A stretch of 64,000 nt of DNA from Leifsonia psychrotolerans (GTDB lineage: Bacteria; Actinomycetota; Actinomycetes; Actinomycetales; Microbacteriaceae), in assembly GCF_013410665.1 (NCBI RefSeq), contig NZ_JACCFM010000001.1:1860001-1924000 (forward strand). The letters are read 5' to 3'. This document shows, piece after piece, positions 1 through 8,413 of the stretch (its first letter is position 1; each line of letters starts with the position of its first letter). The notes beneath the pieces are model-generated. The model ran no database searches. It worked only from the letters and a program-made list of their open reading frames with translations, and was not told the origin of the DNA. Position numbers and translations under genes: made by a program.

Positions 1-309
1 ATGTTTGCTGAGCGCGACCCGCCCCTCCGCGGCTTCGCGCTCTTCCCAGGCCAGGCGGGCCGACTCCTCTGATTCCTCGACAATTTCGTCGAGCACGTCG
101 CGAGCCGCGTCGGTATAGTCCGCGGGATCGTAGGCCCGCGAGTTTCTGAGCACTCCGATGATGATCTGGTTCTTCAGTGCCATGCGGGCCGCGAACCGGG
201 CGAGCATTATGCTCTCGGAGACCATGTCTTCGAGGCTGGCCGGCGCAGCCTGGGGCAGCGTCGAGAAATCAAACGGCTTGGAGACCGGCTTCTTTCTCCG
301 AAACCACAT
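1..309 (-). CDS. Conserved hypothetical protein, 3' end beyond window
   Basis: The frame is open from an ATG at 307-309 to the left edge (103 codons), so the C-terminus is missing. The visible part starts with a basic MWFRRKK stretch, then a mostly helical region rich in Ala, Met and Leu (about residues 28-55), then a strongly acidic stretch with repeated Glu (about 70-95). There is no signal peptide or clear membrane segment. I do not recognise a characterised family. Codon use fits the neighbouring genes. The coding call rests on the uninterrupted frame and sensible composition; no function is proposed. Confidence 0.6.
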   Translation of the reverse strand, partial: MWFRRKKPVSKPFDFSTLPQAAPASLEDMVSESIMLARFAARMALKNQIIIGVLRNSRAYDPADYTDAARDVLDEIVEESEESARLAWEEREAAEGRVALSKH

Positions 310-393
310 GTGCCGCTCGCTCCCCCTCATGCCGGGTCTAACAAGGCCGGGTCATCGATGATCGGGTTCGAGCTTATCGCGGGCCGGTGAACG

Positions 394-645
394 TCAGGTG
401 CTGGTACCGGCTCTGCCCGGGAAGAGTTCATCCAATTCAAGCAGCTGTTCAGCGTGCCGCTGGTCGACTCAATTTCATACTCAGAGCGGCGAAAAACTCC
501 TGGAGTTCCCTGAACGGGAGTGGCACTGTGATGGTTTGAACTTCGCGCGCACTGATGTTCGCCATGCCGACGATGCGCGCGTGACCAGGTTCACCGCGCA
601 TACCAGAGGCCGATGCGTATTCGGCGCCCTTGCGCCTCGCAACGC
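394..645 (-). pseudogene. Relic of type I restriction specificity subunit (hsdS) C-terminus
   Basis: On the minus strand three reading frames in succession give the end of an HsdS-type subunit. The first frame (to about 490) reads NISAREVQTITVPLP followed by RELQEFFAAL, the usual end of the second target-recognition domain (consensus IPLPPLELQREFA). A second frame then gives SEYEIES and a third gives RHAEQLLELDELF, the C-terminal conserved helix of HsdS, ending in a stop at 394-396. At least two frameshifts are therefore present. The upstream part of the gene is gone; the next gene (665, plus strand) lies just beyond. No hsdM or hsdR is visible. This is a dead remnant of a lost restriction-modification locus. 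Confidence 0.68.
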
Positions 646-664
646 GCAGGAGTAACCCAGCGAT

Positions 665-1123
665 ATGACCGCTCTGTCGTTGCGCCGCTTCGCGATCGTT
701 TTGCTCTGGATCTACGTCGTGCAGTTCATCGCGGGCATGACCCTGAACCTTTTTGTGGCCCTGCCCGCCTCGCATTCCGGCACGACCGGAAACGAGTACT
801 TCAGCCGATCCTTGGCCAGTCTGATCTGGGCTCTCACCGGTCTCGGCGGGCCCGTGCTCTTTCTTCACGCACTGATCGGGGTCGGGCTTGTGCTCGGCTC
901 ACTCGTGCTGTTCATTTTCAGTTGTCGCATAGAGCGGGCACGGTGGCGCTGGGCGAGCGGCATCACGTGCTTCTTCACCATCGGGGGCCTCTTCAACGGC
1001 CTGAGTTTTCTGGACTATACCGAAGACGTCAGCTCGGCCATCATGGCCGCATGCTGGCTGGTCGCAATCGGTGCACTGGTTTTCGTTCTTGTGGCGCCAC
1101 CCGCCCTCTCAGTGGTTGACTGA
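665..1123 (+). CDS. Small integral membrane protein, four predicted TM helices
   Basis: The product is 152 residues with four hydrophobic segments at about 8-32, 54-80, 92-110 and 122-146, joined by short loops. No catalytic motif is visible and I do not recognise the family. A GGAG sequence lies about 13 bases before the ATG, rather far for a ribosome binding site, so translation initiation is uncertain. It ends just before the phosphotransferase gene that follows on the same strand and may share its transcript. It begins about 20 bases after the hsdS relic and could be a boundary gene of the lost locus. Confidence 0.65.
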   Translation: MTALSLRRFAIVLLWIYVVQFIAGMTLNLFVALPASHSGTTGNEYFSRSLASLIWALTGLGGPVLFLHALIGVGLVLGSLVLFIFSCRIERARWRWASGITCFFTIGGLFNGLSFLDYTEDVSSAIMAACWLVAIGALVFVLVAPPALSVVD

Positions 1124-1127
1124 CCCG

Positions 1128-2153
1128 GTGATCAGCACACTGGGTTCACCGTTCACACGGCTCACACCGGATGCCGCCGGCCAGCTTCTCGAGGCACACT
1201 GGGGCATCCGCGCCACCGACCTCACCCGTCTCGATACCGAGAATGACGATACCTATCGGGTGCTCACGCGGGACTCAGACCGGTTCGTCCTCAAAATCGC
1301 CCGCCCCGACGACGACGCGGCACAGATCGAGTTGCAGTGCGCGGCACTCGCCCACGCCGGTCGACGCGACCCGTCGCTCCCGCTCCAGCGCGGCATCCGA
1401 AGCACCTCGGGCGAGCTCCTCCCCCGTCTCGCGCTGCCGAACGGTGAGGTGCGCATCGCGCGCGTGCTCAGCTATCTGCCGGGCGCGCTGTTGCAGAGCA
1501 CGCCATGCACCCTGGAGCAGCTTCACGCCGTCGGGCTGTCACTGGCCCGCCTCGCGCGCGCCCTCGAAGACTTCGACCACCCCGCAGCGCACCGCGAGTT
1601 CCCCTGGGATCTGCACCGTCTCGCCGCCCTCGTCCCGAAACTCGACTGCGTCGAAGACCCGGGGATTCGCGCCGAGCTCAGCATCGTGCTGCAGCAGCTA
1701 CTCACCCTGACGCTGCCGCTTCTGAAGTCTCTTCCGCGCCAGGTCGTTCACAACGATTTTCACGGCGGCAACGTGATCGTCGACCGAGCCGCACCCGCAT
1801 TCGTCACCGGCATTCTCGACTTTGGCGACACGGTGTCGAGCTCTCGGGCTGCCAATCTTGCCGTGGCTATGTCGTACGCGGCCGGCTACCTCTCCGGCGA
1901 GCGCGAGGCCGACCCATGGACGGCAGCAAACGCGCTGCGCGACGGCTACCTCGAGGTCGACCCGCTCACCGAACTCGAGCTCGAGCTGCTGCATCCGCTC
2001 GCCGTCGGCCGGCTGCTTCAACGCTTCGTACTCGGCAGTTGGCTGGCCGCGTCAGACCCCACAAATGCGCCCTACACGGCCCGCGCCCTCGATGCCACCC
2101 TGCATCAGTTCCGGCGTGTGAGCCACACGATCTATCCGGAAGGACGTCTCTAG
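1128..2153 (+). CDS. APH-family phosphotransferase, hydroxylysine-kinase-like
   Basis: The 341-residue product has the aminoglycoside phosphotransferase fold signature: an N-terminal lobe, then H-N-D-F-H-G-G-N with the catalytic Asp near residue 210, and the metal-binding LDFGD near 231. The family phosphorylates small hydroxylated molecules with ATP or GTP. Its stop overlaps by one base the GTG of the next gene, a class III aminotransferase, so the two are translationally coupled. That pairing matches the hydroxylysine kinase plus 5-phosphohydroxylysine phospho-lyase arrangement, which suggests an amino-alcohol or hydroxy-amino-acid substrate (inference). The GTG at 1128 was chosen because a longer start at 1071 would run inside the preceding gene. 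Homoserine-kinase-like activity is an alternative. Confidence 0.78.
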   Translation: MISTLGSPFTRLTPDAAGQLLEAHWGIRATDLTRLDTENDDTYRVLTRDSDRFVLKIARPDDDAAQIELQCAALAHAGRRDPSLPLQRGIRSTSGELLPRLALPNGEVRIARVLSYLPGALLQSTPCTLEQLHAVGLSLARLARALEDFDHPAAHREFPWDLHRLAALVPKLDCVEDPGIRAELSIVLQQLLTLTLPLLKSLPRQVVHNDFHGGNVIVDRAAPAFVTGILDFGDTVSSSRAANLAVAMSYAAGYLSGEREADPWTAANALRDGYLEVDPLTELELELLHPLAVGRLLQRFVLGSWLAASDPTNAPYTARALDATLHQFRRVSHTIYPEGRL

Positions 2154-3559
2154 TGGTCGGCCCGAGCAGTTACTTCACCCCCAGCCGCATAGACGAGCTT
2201 GCTGCCGAACAGCGCGAGCTTGTCGGTCGGCGCGAGCGACTGCTCGGCAACGCCTATCGCCTGTTCTACGATCAGCCGGTCGAGATCGTGCGCGGCTCCG
2301 GCACGCTGCTCTATGACGCTGACGGCACCGAATACCTCGATGTCTACAACAACGTTCCCTCGGTCGGTCACTCGCACCCGCGCGTCGTGGAGGCAATCGC
2401 CCGGCAGGCTGCACAACTCAATACGCATACGCGCTATCTCAACCGCGGCATCGTCGACTATTCATCCGACCTGCTCGCTACTCTGCCCGACGGCCTCGAC
2501 AACGCCATGTTCACCTGCACCGGGTCCGAGGCGAACGACCTTGCCCTGCGCCTCGCGAAGGCCGTCACCGGGCATGCAGGCGTCATCGTCACCCGCAACG
2601 CCTATCACGGCGTCACCACCGAAATCGCGGCAATCTCCCCCTCACTCGGCGGCCTCGACACCGTCGCGCCCTGGGTGCGCGTCGTCGAGGCACCGGTGGG
2701 CGACGGACTCACATTCGTGCGTCAGGTTGCCGCCGCAATCAACGAGCTGCGCGACAGCCCACACGGACTCGCGGCAGTGATCGTCGACACAATCTTCGCC
2801 AGCGACGGTGTGCGGCCCGCACCGACAGCGCCGGGCTCCCCCGGCTTTCTCGCCCCGGTCGTCGCCGCAGCGCATGCCGCGGGCGGCCTCGTCATCGCCG
2901 ACGAGGTGCAGGCCGGGTTCGGTCGTTTGGGCAGTTGGTCGGATGCTCCACACAGGTTCGCCGAGCCGGCATCCGGCCTCTGGGGGTTCAGTCGGCACGG
3001 CATCGTGCCCGACATCGTCACACTCGGAAAACCGATGGGCAATGGCATGCCGATTGCGGCGATGCTCGCCCGGCGTGACCTCGTCGACGAGTTCGGTTCC
3101 CGCATGCGCTACTTCAACACGTTCGGCGGCAACCCGGTGTCAATCGCCGCGGCGCAGGCCACGCTGAACATTCTGCGCGACGAACAGCTGCCCCTGAACG
3201 CGCGCCGGGTGGGCGACTCTCTTCGCGCACAGCTGCGGGACCTCGCGCACACCACCCCGGAACTCGGTGAGATCCGCGGGGCCGGCCTGTTCATCGGCAT
3301 CGACATCATCGATGCTGACGGCCGCCCTGATGAAGCTCGCACGATCGCTCTGCTCAACGAGCTACGCCGCCGACACGTGTTGATCGGCGCATCCGGTCTC
3401 GCCAACAGCACCCTCAAGGTGCGCCCCCCGCTGCTGTTCAGCCCCGCAGACGCCGACAGGTTCCTCACCGAGTTGGCCGGCGCCGTGCAGGCGGTGCGGG
3501 GCTCATCCACGTCGGCATCGGGGACGACACCGCGCGGCCGAGCGAGCGAACAGATCTAA
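2153..3559 (+). CDS. Class III PLP aminotransferase / phospho-lyase-like
   Basis: This 468-residue PLP enzyme belongs to class III (fold type I). Asp250 in IADEVQAGFGR would contact the PLP ring nitrogen and Lys293 in LGKPMGNGMP would form the Schiff base. The closest named groups I can suggest are alanine-glyoxylate aminotransferase 2-like proteins, some of which are phospho-lyases acting on O-phosphorylated amino alcohols. The coupled upstream kinase supports a phosphorylate-then-eliminate pathway, but a simple omega-transaminase cannot be excluded from sequence. The GTG start at 2153 overlaps the kinase stop. The 3' end overlaps the convergent dhaK gene by four bases, so the two transcripts collide here with no room for a terminator. 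Confidence 0.85.
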   Translation: MVGPSSYFTPSRIDELAAEQRELVGRRERLLGNAYRLFYDQPVEIVRGSGTLLYDADGTEYLDVYNNVPSVGHSHPRVVEAIARQAAQLNTHTRYLNRGIVDYSSDLLATLPDGLDNAMFTCTGSEANDLALRLAKAVTGHAGVIVTRNAYHGVTTEIAAISPSLGGLDTVAPWVRVVEAPVGDGLTFVRQVAAAINELRDSPHGLAAVIVDTIFASDGVRPAPTAPGSPGFLAPVVAAAHAAGGLVIADEVQAGFGRLGSWSDAPHRFAEPASGLWGFSRHGIVPDIVTLGKPMGNGMPIAAMLARRDLVDEFGSRMRYFNTFGGNPVSIAAAQATLNILRDEQLPLNARRVGDSLRAQLRDLAHTTPELGEIRGAGLFIGIDIIDADGRPDEARTIALLNELRRRHVLIGASGLANSTLKVRPPLLFSPADADRFLTELAGAVQAVRGSSTSASGTTPRGRASEQI

Positions 3560-4551
3560 AAGATCCGAAGAGGAATTTCTGCCGGAGCGGCGAGCAACTC
3601 TTCGATTTCGTCGTCGAGCCGCACGAGCGTCAGCGACGCCCCGGCCATGTCGAGCGAGGTGCAATACTCGCCCACATAGGCGCGACCCACGGTGATCCCC
3701 TTCTCCGTCAGCCGGTCATGGGCGCGACCGAACAGAATGTAGAGCTCACTGATCGGGGTGCCACCCAGGCCATTGATCATGAGAGCGACACGGTCGCCCG
3801 ATTGGTAGGGCAGGTCGTTCACGACTGCCTCAAGCAGCTCGTCGACGATCTCATTCGCACTCGCCAGCGTGGCCCGCCGCCGCCCTGGCTCGCCATGGAT
3901 GCCGACTCCCATCTCCATCTCGTCCTCGCCGAGCTCGAACAGGGGCGAACCCTTTGCGGGCGGCGTGCATGAGGTCAAGGCCATGCCCATGGTGCGCGTG
4001 ACGCTGTTGACCTTCTCGCCGATCCGCACAACCTCGTCCAGGTCGGCGCCCGACTCGGCCGCAGCCCCGACGGCCTTTATCACGAAGAAGTTGCCGGCCA
4101 CCCCACGTCGACCCACGGTGTAGGTCGAGTCTTGCACCGACACGTCATCGTCAATGAACAGGGTTTTTACTGTGATTCCGTCGGCCGCGCTCATCTCCTG
4201 CGACATCTCGAAGGCCATTTTGTCGCCGGTGTAGTTGTTCACCAACAGCAGTACGCCCTTCGGCGATGCCACGAGCTTGGTCGTCTCATAGACGTAGTCC
4301 ATCGGCGGGGCGGCAAAGATATCTCCGGGACAGGCTGCGTCAAGCATCCCTTTGCCCACTAACATCACGTGTGCCGGCTCATGCCCCGAGCCCGAACCCT
4401 GCACGATCGACACCTTGTCTGACCGGGGAATGTCGGTTCTCATGATCAGGTTGTATTCGGGCACGTAGGTCACCGTGTCAGGGTTTGCCAGCGCGATGCC
4501 ACGCAACATCTCGGGAACGTAGTGCTTCGGGTCGTTGACGAATTTCTTCAT
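3556..4551 (-). CDS. dhaK: Dihydroxyacetone kinase subunit DhaK
   Basis: The 331-residue protein is a DhaK substrate-binding subunit. It has the glycine-rich GSGSGHEPAH loop (about 52-61) and His219 in GIHGEPG, the residue that covalently binds the ketone of dihydroxyacetone. The start MKKFVNDP matches other DhaK N-termini. An ATG at 4599, which has a GGAG seven bases upstream, would add 16 residues and is a real alternative. It is the last gene of a four-gene operon (aldolase, HAD, dhaL, dhaK). No DhaM phosphotransfer subunit is present, so the pair is probably ATP-dependent. The true substrate may be dihydroxyacetone or a larger ketose such as erythrulose. Confidence 0.88.
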   Translation of the reverse strand: MKKFVNDPKHYVPEMLRGIALANPDTVTYVPEYNLIMRTDIPRSDKVSIVQGSGSGHEPAHVMLVGKGMLDAACPGDIFAAPPMDYVYETTKLVASPKGVLLLVNNYTGDKMAFEMSQEMSAADGITVKTLFIDDDVSVQDSTYTVGRRGVAGNFFVIKAVGAAAESGADLDEVVRIGEKVNSVTRTMGMALTSCTPPAKGSPLFELGEDEMEMGVGIHGEPGRRRATLASANEIVDELLEAVVNDLPYQSGDRVALMINGLGGTPISELYILFGRAHDRLTEKGITVGRAYVGEYCTSLDMAGASLTLVRLDDEIEELLAAPAEIPLRIF

Positions 4552-4629
4552 TTCGGGATGCTCCATTGCGGTGTCGGGTGTGCGGTGTTTGGCGTGCATT
4601 CGGATGCTCCGGGCCCGCGGGCCGGGGAC

Positions 4630-5283
4630 CTACTGATTCGGCGTCTCGCCTGTCGCCCATTCGTCGTTCAGCCGTTCGAGAATGACCGCGATCGCGACGG
4701 CACCCGGATCGGGAGATCCGATGCTGCGTTCGCCGGTGTAGCTGGCCCGCCCGCGCTTGGCGATCATCCCCGTCGTTGCATCGGCGCTACGGCGCGCGAC
4801 GAGCGCGACCCGCGACAGCAACGTGGCTCGGTCGCTGCCGTCCGCGAGCTCTGCTTCCAACGCATCGGTGGCCGGGATGAGCGCGTCGAGCAGGGTCTTG
4901 TCGCCGACGTCCGAGTTGCCGCGCGCCTTGATTCCTTCTGCGGCGGCACGCAACATGGCCACGACGTCGCCGCCGGTCAGCTCGGCCTTGTCGCGGACGG
5001 CGCCGGATGCTCGGAGAAATGCCGTTCCCCAGAGGGGCCCTGACGTTCCGCCCACGCGTCCGGCGATGATCATCGCCACTTTCTGGAGGAAGACCGAGGG
5101 ACCGCTGCGGTCGAGGCCGTCCCATTCGGCCAGCACGATCTCGAACCCCCGAGCGAGGGAATAGCCGAAGTCGCCATCGCCCACGACCGCATCGAGGTCC
5201 CCGAAGGCGCGCTCGTTGTCGACGGCCGTCTGCGCGATGATCCGCACGACGAATTCCACGTCGGCCATGCTGGATTCACTCAT
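4630..5283 (-). CDS. dhaL: Dihydroxyacetone kinase ADP/ATP-binding subunit DhaL
   Basis: The 217-residue product carries the DhaL nucleotide site: Asp31, Asp36 and Asp38 in DLDAVVGDGDFG, which hold the magnesium ions of the nucleotide, and the GTSGPLWG loop. It transfers phosphate to the substrate bound on DhaK. The ATG at 5281-5283 overlaps the end of the upstream HAD gene by eight bases; a second ATG five codons in is possible. dhaL lies before dhaK, the reverse of the common order. With no DhaM, ATP or another donor must supply phosphate directly. Confidence 0.87.
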   Translation of the reverse strand: MSESSMADVEFVVRIIAQTAVDNERAFGDLDAVVGDGDFGYSLARGFEIVLAEWDGLDRSGPSVFLQKVAMIIAGRVGGTSGPLWGTAFLRASGAVRDKAELTGGDVVAMLRAAAEGIKARGNSDVGDKTLLDALIPATDALEAELADGSDRATLLSRVALVARRSADATTGMIAKRGRASYTGERSIGSPDPGAVAIAVILERLNDEWATGETPNQ

Positions 5284-6067
5284 CGGTCTTCCCGTCGTCC
5301 GCGCTGAGGATGGCTGATAAATCGGCCAGTGAGACGGCTTCGCCCGGGTGGAGTTCCAGCGGATCGTGCAGAGCAAACGCCCGCGGCCCGGCCGGGTCGC
5401 CGAGCGACGAGACCACGAGGGAGGCCCCAGAAAAGTCGTCGTTGACGGTGTAGCTGCTCACGGTCACGACCGTGCGGAGCCCCGCGGCGAGCGCAGCCCG
5501 CAGCCCGTTCTCACTGTCTTCGATGACGAGCGCGTCAGATGCATCGACTCCGAGTTCGCGCAGGGCCAGGAGGTAGATGTCGGGGGCGGGTTTCTTCGCT
5601 CGGACCGTATCGCCGGCGAACACCCGAAACCGGCCGGCCAACTCTGCACCGACCGAGTGAGTGAGCACAGCCCGCACGGATTCCTCAGCTGAGGTCGACG
5701 CAACGGCGAGGGTCCAACCGGCGGCCGCGGCATCCGTGACGATCCGACGGATCCCGGGCCGGGCAGGCAACACGCCGGCAGCGACCCGTTCGGTGTAGAT
5801 CGCGGTCTTGCGCTTGTGCCAGGCGGCGACCGCATCTGCCCAGTCGCCGGGGTCGGCCGACAGCCCAATTTCGGAGGCCAACTCTCGAGTGAGCACGCTG
5901 TGCATTCGCTCCTTGCCGCCGCCAATCAGGACTTTCCGGGCATAATCGGCATCGCTCCAATGAACGGGCACCCCGAATTCAGCGAAGGCCTGATTGAACG
6001 CGGGCAGATGCCCGTCACGCTCGGTGTCCGCCAGGACTCCGTCGCAGTCGAAAATGAGCGCCGGCAC
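5276..6067 (-). CDS. HAD-superfamily phosphatase, CbbY/beta-PGM-like
   Basis: The 263-residue enzyme starts at a GTG and begins VPALIFDCDGV, so the nucleophile Asp7 and acid/base Asp9 lie at the very N-terminus, typical of class I HAD proteins. A helical cap follows. Motif II (VASTS), motif III Lys in RAKKPAPD and motif IV in VIEDSENG are all present. Members dephosphorylate or isomerise sugar phosphates. The gene starts five bases after the aldolase stop and overlaps dhaL, so it acts in the same pathway. It may remove phosphate from an aldolase product or act as a mutase. Confidence 0.82.
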   Translation of the reverse strand: MPALIFDCDGVLADTERDGHLPAFNQAFAEFGVPVHWSDADYARKVLIGGGKERMHSVLTRELASEIGLSADPGDWADAVAAWHKRKTAIYTERVAAGVLPARPGIRRIVTDAAAAGWTLAVASTSAEESVRAVLTHSVGAELAGRFRVFAGDTVRAKKPAPDIYLLALRELGVDASDALVIEDSENGLRAALAAGLRTVVTVSSYTVNDDFSGASLVVSSLGDPAGPRAFALHDPLELHPGEAVSLADLSAILSADDGKTDE

Positions 6068-6071
6068 CGGT

Positions 6072-6929
6072 TCAGGCCTTTCCTGCGCTGCCGAACTGCT
6101 CGGCGAGATTCCGGGTGAGGGCGACGATGTCGGTGCGCACGTGGCCAAAGAGCGACGGCGGATCCCATTTGTCGCGAGCCTCGGCATCCTTCAAGAAGGC
6201 CAGGTTTGACTTCATATAGGCGATCTTCAACGCCGTTGAGATGTTGACCTTGGCACAGCCCCGGGAGATCAGGTCGGCGAACTGCGCGTCGGTGAGCCCA
6301 CTGCCGCCATGCAGCGCGATCGGGATCGGATGCGCAGTGACGATGTCGGTCACCCGTTGAAAGTCGAGAACAGGTTCGCGCTTGTACACGCCGTGCGCAT
6401 TGCCGATGGCGGGGGCGAAGACGTCAACCCCGGTCGCTTCGATAAACCGCAACGAGACCTCGAGGCTCTGACGCGCCGCCTCGTCGCTGGAGCCGATGCC
6501 GTCTTCGACCCCGGTGATGGCCTCGATCTCACCCTCGACGTGTGCCCCGAAGGTGCGGGCCTGGGCGACGACCTCGATCGTCTGTCGTTGATTCTCTTCG
6601 ACGGGCAGCAGAGAAGCGTCGAAGAGCACCGAGTTCCAGCCACGTTCGAGGCATTCGGTGATCACGTCGCGGTCGGGGCAGTGATCGAGGTGCAAAGCCA
6701 CCGGAACATCGATTCCCGCCGTCATCGATTCCCACAGCGCAAAAAGCACCTGAGAGCCGATCGATTTCACCGTTTTCACCGAGGTCTGAACGATGACGGG
6801 CGACCGCGCCTCGACCGCCCCGTTCAGCACAGCCTCCATGGTCAGGTCGTTCACGATGTTGATCGCTGGAACTCCATAGCGCTGCGTAAATGCCGCATCG
6901 ACGATGCTCTTCAGCGTGGAAACAGCCAC
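6072..6929 (-). CDS. Class II ketose-bisphosphate aldolase
   Basis: The 285-residue protein is a zinc-dependent class II aldolase of the fructose/tagatose bisphosphate aldolase family. Seen residues: Asp82 (catalytic) and His83 in LHLDHCPD, His179 in GNAHGVYK and His207 in LHGGSG (zinc ligands), and the phosphate-binding VNISTAL stretch. The GTG at 6927-6929 is preceded at a good distance by AAGGAGG, which decides the start. It heads the operon with HAD, dhaL and dhaK. The clustering with a dihydroxyacetone kinase suggests cleavage of a ketose phosphate to a DHA-type product or use of DHAP made by the kinase. Whether the substrate is fructose-, tagatose- or another ketose-phosphate cannot be told. 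Confidence 0.87.
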   Translation of the reverse strand: MAVSTLKSIVDAAFTQRYGVPAINIVNDLTMEAVLNGAVEARSPVIVQTSVKTVKSIGSQVLFALWESMTAGIDVPVALHLDHCPDRDVITECLERGWNSVLFDASLLPVEENQRQTIEVVAQARTFGAHVEGEIEAITGVEDGIGSSDEAARQSLEVSLRFIEATGVDVFAPAIGNAHGVYKREPVLDFQRVTDIVTAHPIPIALHGGSGLTDAQFADLISRGCAKVNISTALKIAYMKSNLAFLKDAEARDKWDPPSLFGHVRTDIVALTRNLAEQFGSAGKA

Positions 6930-7015
6930 GTCCGGCCTCCTTGCCCATGTTCTGCACATGGTAGGCCGGAACCCGAGTCCCAACAATGGCAGCGCCGGGC
7001 GCGCTCCCCGGGTGG

Positions 7016-7471
7016 TCAGCGCTCGAACACCAGCAGCGTCGACGTGGCGCTCGCGTAGACGCGACCGGTGGCATCCGTCAGCTTCGCCTCCGCGAAGGCG
7101 GCCCGGCGTCCGAACGAGATCAGCGTCGCCTCAGCCCGCACCGGACCGGTCTGGGCCGTCATCGCTCGGTGATATGACACCTTGAGTTCGAGCGTGGTGT
7201 AACTCTGCGTGGCGGTCAGTTTGGAATGCGCTGCACAGCCGCAGGCGCTGTCGAGCAAGGCCGCAGCATAGCCGCCGTGCACCGAGCCGATCGGGTTATA
7301 GGCGTGGTCTCCGGGCGTGCCCTCGAAAACCGCCCAGCCATCGCCGACGTCGGTCAGATTGAAGTCGAGTGATTCGGCGATGCCCGGGCGGCGCCCCGAG
7401 GCGATCAGCGCACGCAACTGCTCAATACCCGAGAGCCCGGGGCCGATTTCATCAATCAGGGTTCCGGACAT
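7016..7471 (-). CDS. PaaI-family hotdog thioesterase
   Basis: This 151-residue single-domain hotdog protein has the PaaI signature VHGGYAAALLDSACG near residues 64-78, where HGG and the downstream Asp form the active site. Members hydrolyse acyl-CoA or aryl-CoA thioesters in the cytoplasm. Its ATG overlaps the stop of the upstream LLM oxidoreductase by one base (TGATG), so the two are coupled. The pair suggests oxidative processing of a compound followed by thioester release, but the substrate is unknown. Confidence 0.82.
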   Translation of the reverse strand: MSGTLIDEIGPGLSGIEQLRALIASGRRPGIAESLDFNLTDVGDGWAVFEGTPGDHAYNPIGSVHGGYAAALLDSACGCAAHSKLTATQSYTTLELKVSYHRAMTAQTGPVRAEATLISFGRRAAFAEAKLTDATGRVYASATSTLLVFER

Positions 7472-8361
7472 CAGCCACGCCACCTCTCGATGTATGTCGC
7501 AACCTCGTCGAGAACCGCTTCTGAGCCGGCGTAGATGCCGTCGGCCCGAGGCCAGTGGCTGATCACATCGGTGAAGCCGTGCTCGGCGGCGCGACCAACG
7601 GCGTCCTCGAACGCGTCGGCGCTTGTCAGCGAGTAGCTGCCGCCACTGTCCAGCGACAGGTAGCGGTCGATGCTGAGCGGATCGCGGCCGGCCGCTTCGG
7701 CCGCGTCGCCCAGGCGCGCCACGAGTGTGCCGACGGCCGCCCACCACGCGTCGCCGACGACACCGTCGGCACCGGTCGTCACCCACCCCGAGCCGAAACG
7801 TGCCACCACTCCCAAGCCACGAGGCCCATTCGCGGCGATGACGAAGGGCACTCGGGGGGCGGTGACCGGGCGGCCGACCATTCTGGCGTTGACCGCATTG
7901 AACCAGGCGCCGTCGACGGATATCCCTTCGCTGTGCTCGCCCTCGTACCTCAACAGCAGGTCGAGGGTGCTGACGAACTCCTCAAATCGCTCGTGCCGCT
8001 CGCCCGGCGTCAACTCCGGTTGCCCCAGAACAACGGCGTCGAACCCGGTCCCGCCGGAGCCCACACCGAGCAGAAACCGGCCGCCTGAGATGTCGTCGAG
8101 CGTGGCGACCTCCGTGGCGAACGGCACGGGGTGCCGGAAGTTCGGCGACGAGACGAACGTGCCCAGGGTGATCCTCGACGTGACGACGGCCGCCGCCGTC
8201 AGCGTCGGCATCGTCGCGTTCCACGGCTGATCGGCGAGAGTGCGCCAGGAGAGATGGTCGTAGGTCCACCCGTGGTCGAAGCCGAGTTCTTCGGCGCCGA
8301 GCCATTTTCGGCGTGCCTCGACCCACGGGTCTTGCGGAAGAATCGTGATTCCAAATCGCAT
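7471..8361 (-). CDS. LLM-class flavin/F420-dependent oxidoreductase
   Basis: The 296-residue product is a luciferase-like monooxygenase family TIM barrel. It begins MRFGITILPQD, has the conserved HLSW-type substrate-side loop near residue 36, and the family GGRFLLGVGSGG phosphate-binding segment. In actinobacteria most members use coenzyme F420 or FMN for hydride transfer. A TAGACT box at 8368-8373, six bases before the ATG, suggests a leaderless transcript. It shares the short intergenic space with the divergent M4 protease gene and is coupled to the thioesterase. Substrate not predictable. Confidence 0.83.
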   Translation of the reverse strand: MRFGITILPQDPWVEARRKWLGAEELGFDHGWTYDHLSWRTLADQPWNATMPTLTAAAVVTSRITLGTFVSSPNFRHPVPFATEVATLDDISGGRFLLGVGSGGTGFDAVVLGQPELTPGERHERFEEFVSTLDLLLRYEGEHSEGISVDGAWFNAVNARMVGRPVTAPRVPFVIAANGPRGLGVVARFGSGWVTTGADGVVGDAWWAAVGTLVARLGDAAEAAGRDPLSIDRYLSLDSGGSYSLTSADAFEDAVGRAAEHGFTDVISHWPRADGIYAGSEAVLDEVATYIERWRG

Positions 8362-8367
8362 GCTGCG

Positions 8368-8373
8368 AGTCTA
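8368..8373 (-). promoter_or_regulatory. -10 box of leaderless promoter for LLM oxidoreductase
   Basis: TAGACT on the minus strand lies exactly six bases before the ATG at 8361. No Shine-Dalgarno sequence is present. The same spacing recurs before many genes in the window. Confidence 0.6.
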
Positions 8374-8413
8374 ATCTCTGGGTCTTGTCAGCACGCGGTG
8401 GCAGAATCGTCCC

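Noticed and set aside
1505..2152. Upstream extension of the aminotransferase frame
   Set aside because: It is Arg/Pro-rich and lies out of frame within the kinase gene; the GTG at 2153 fits the family start.
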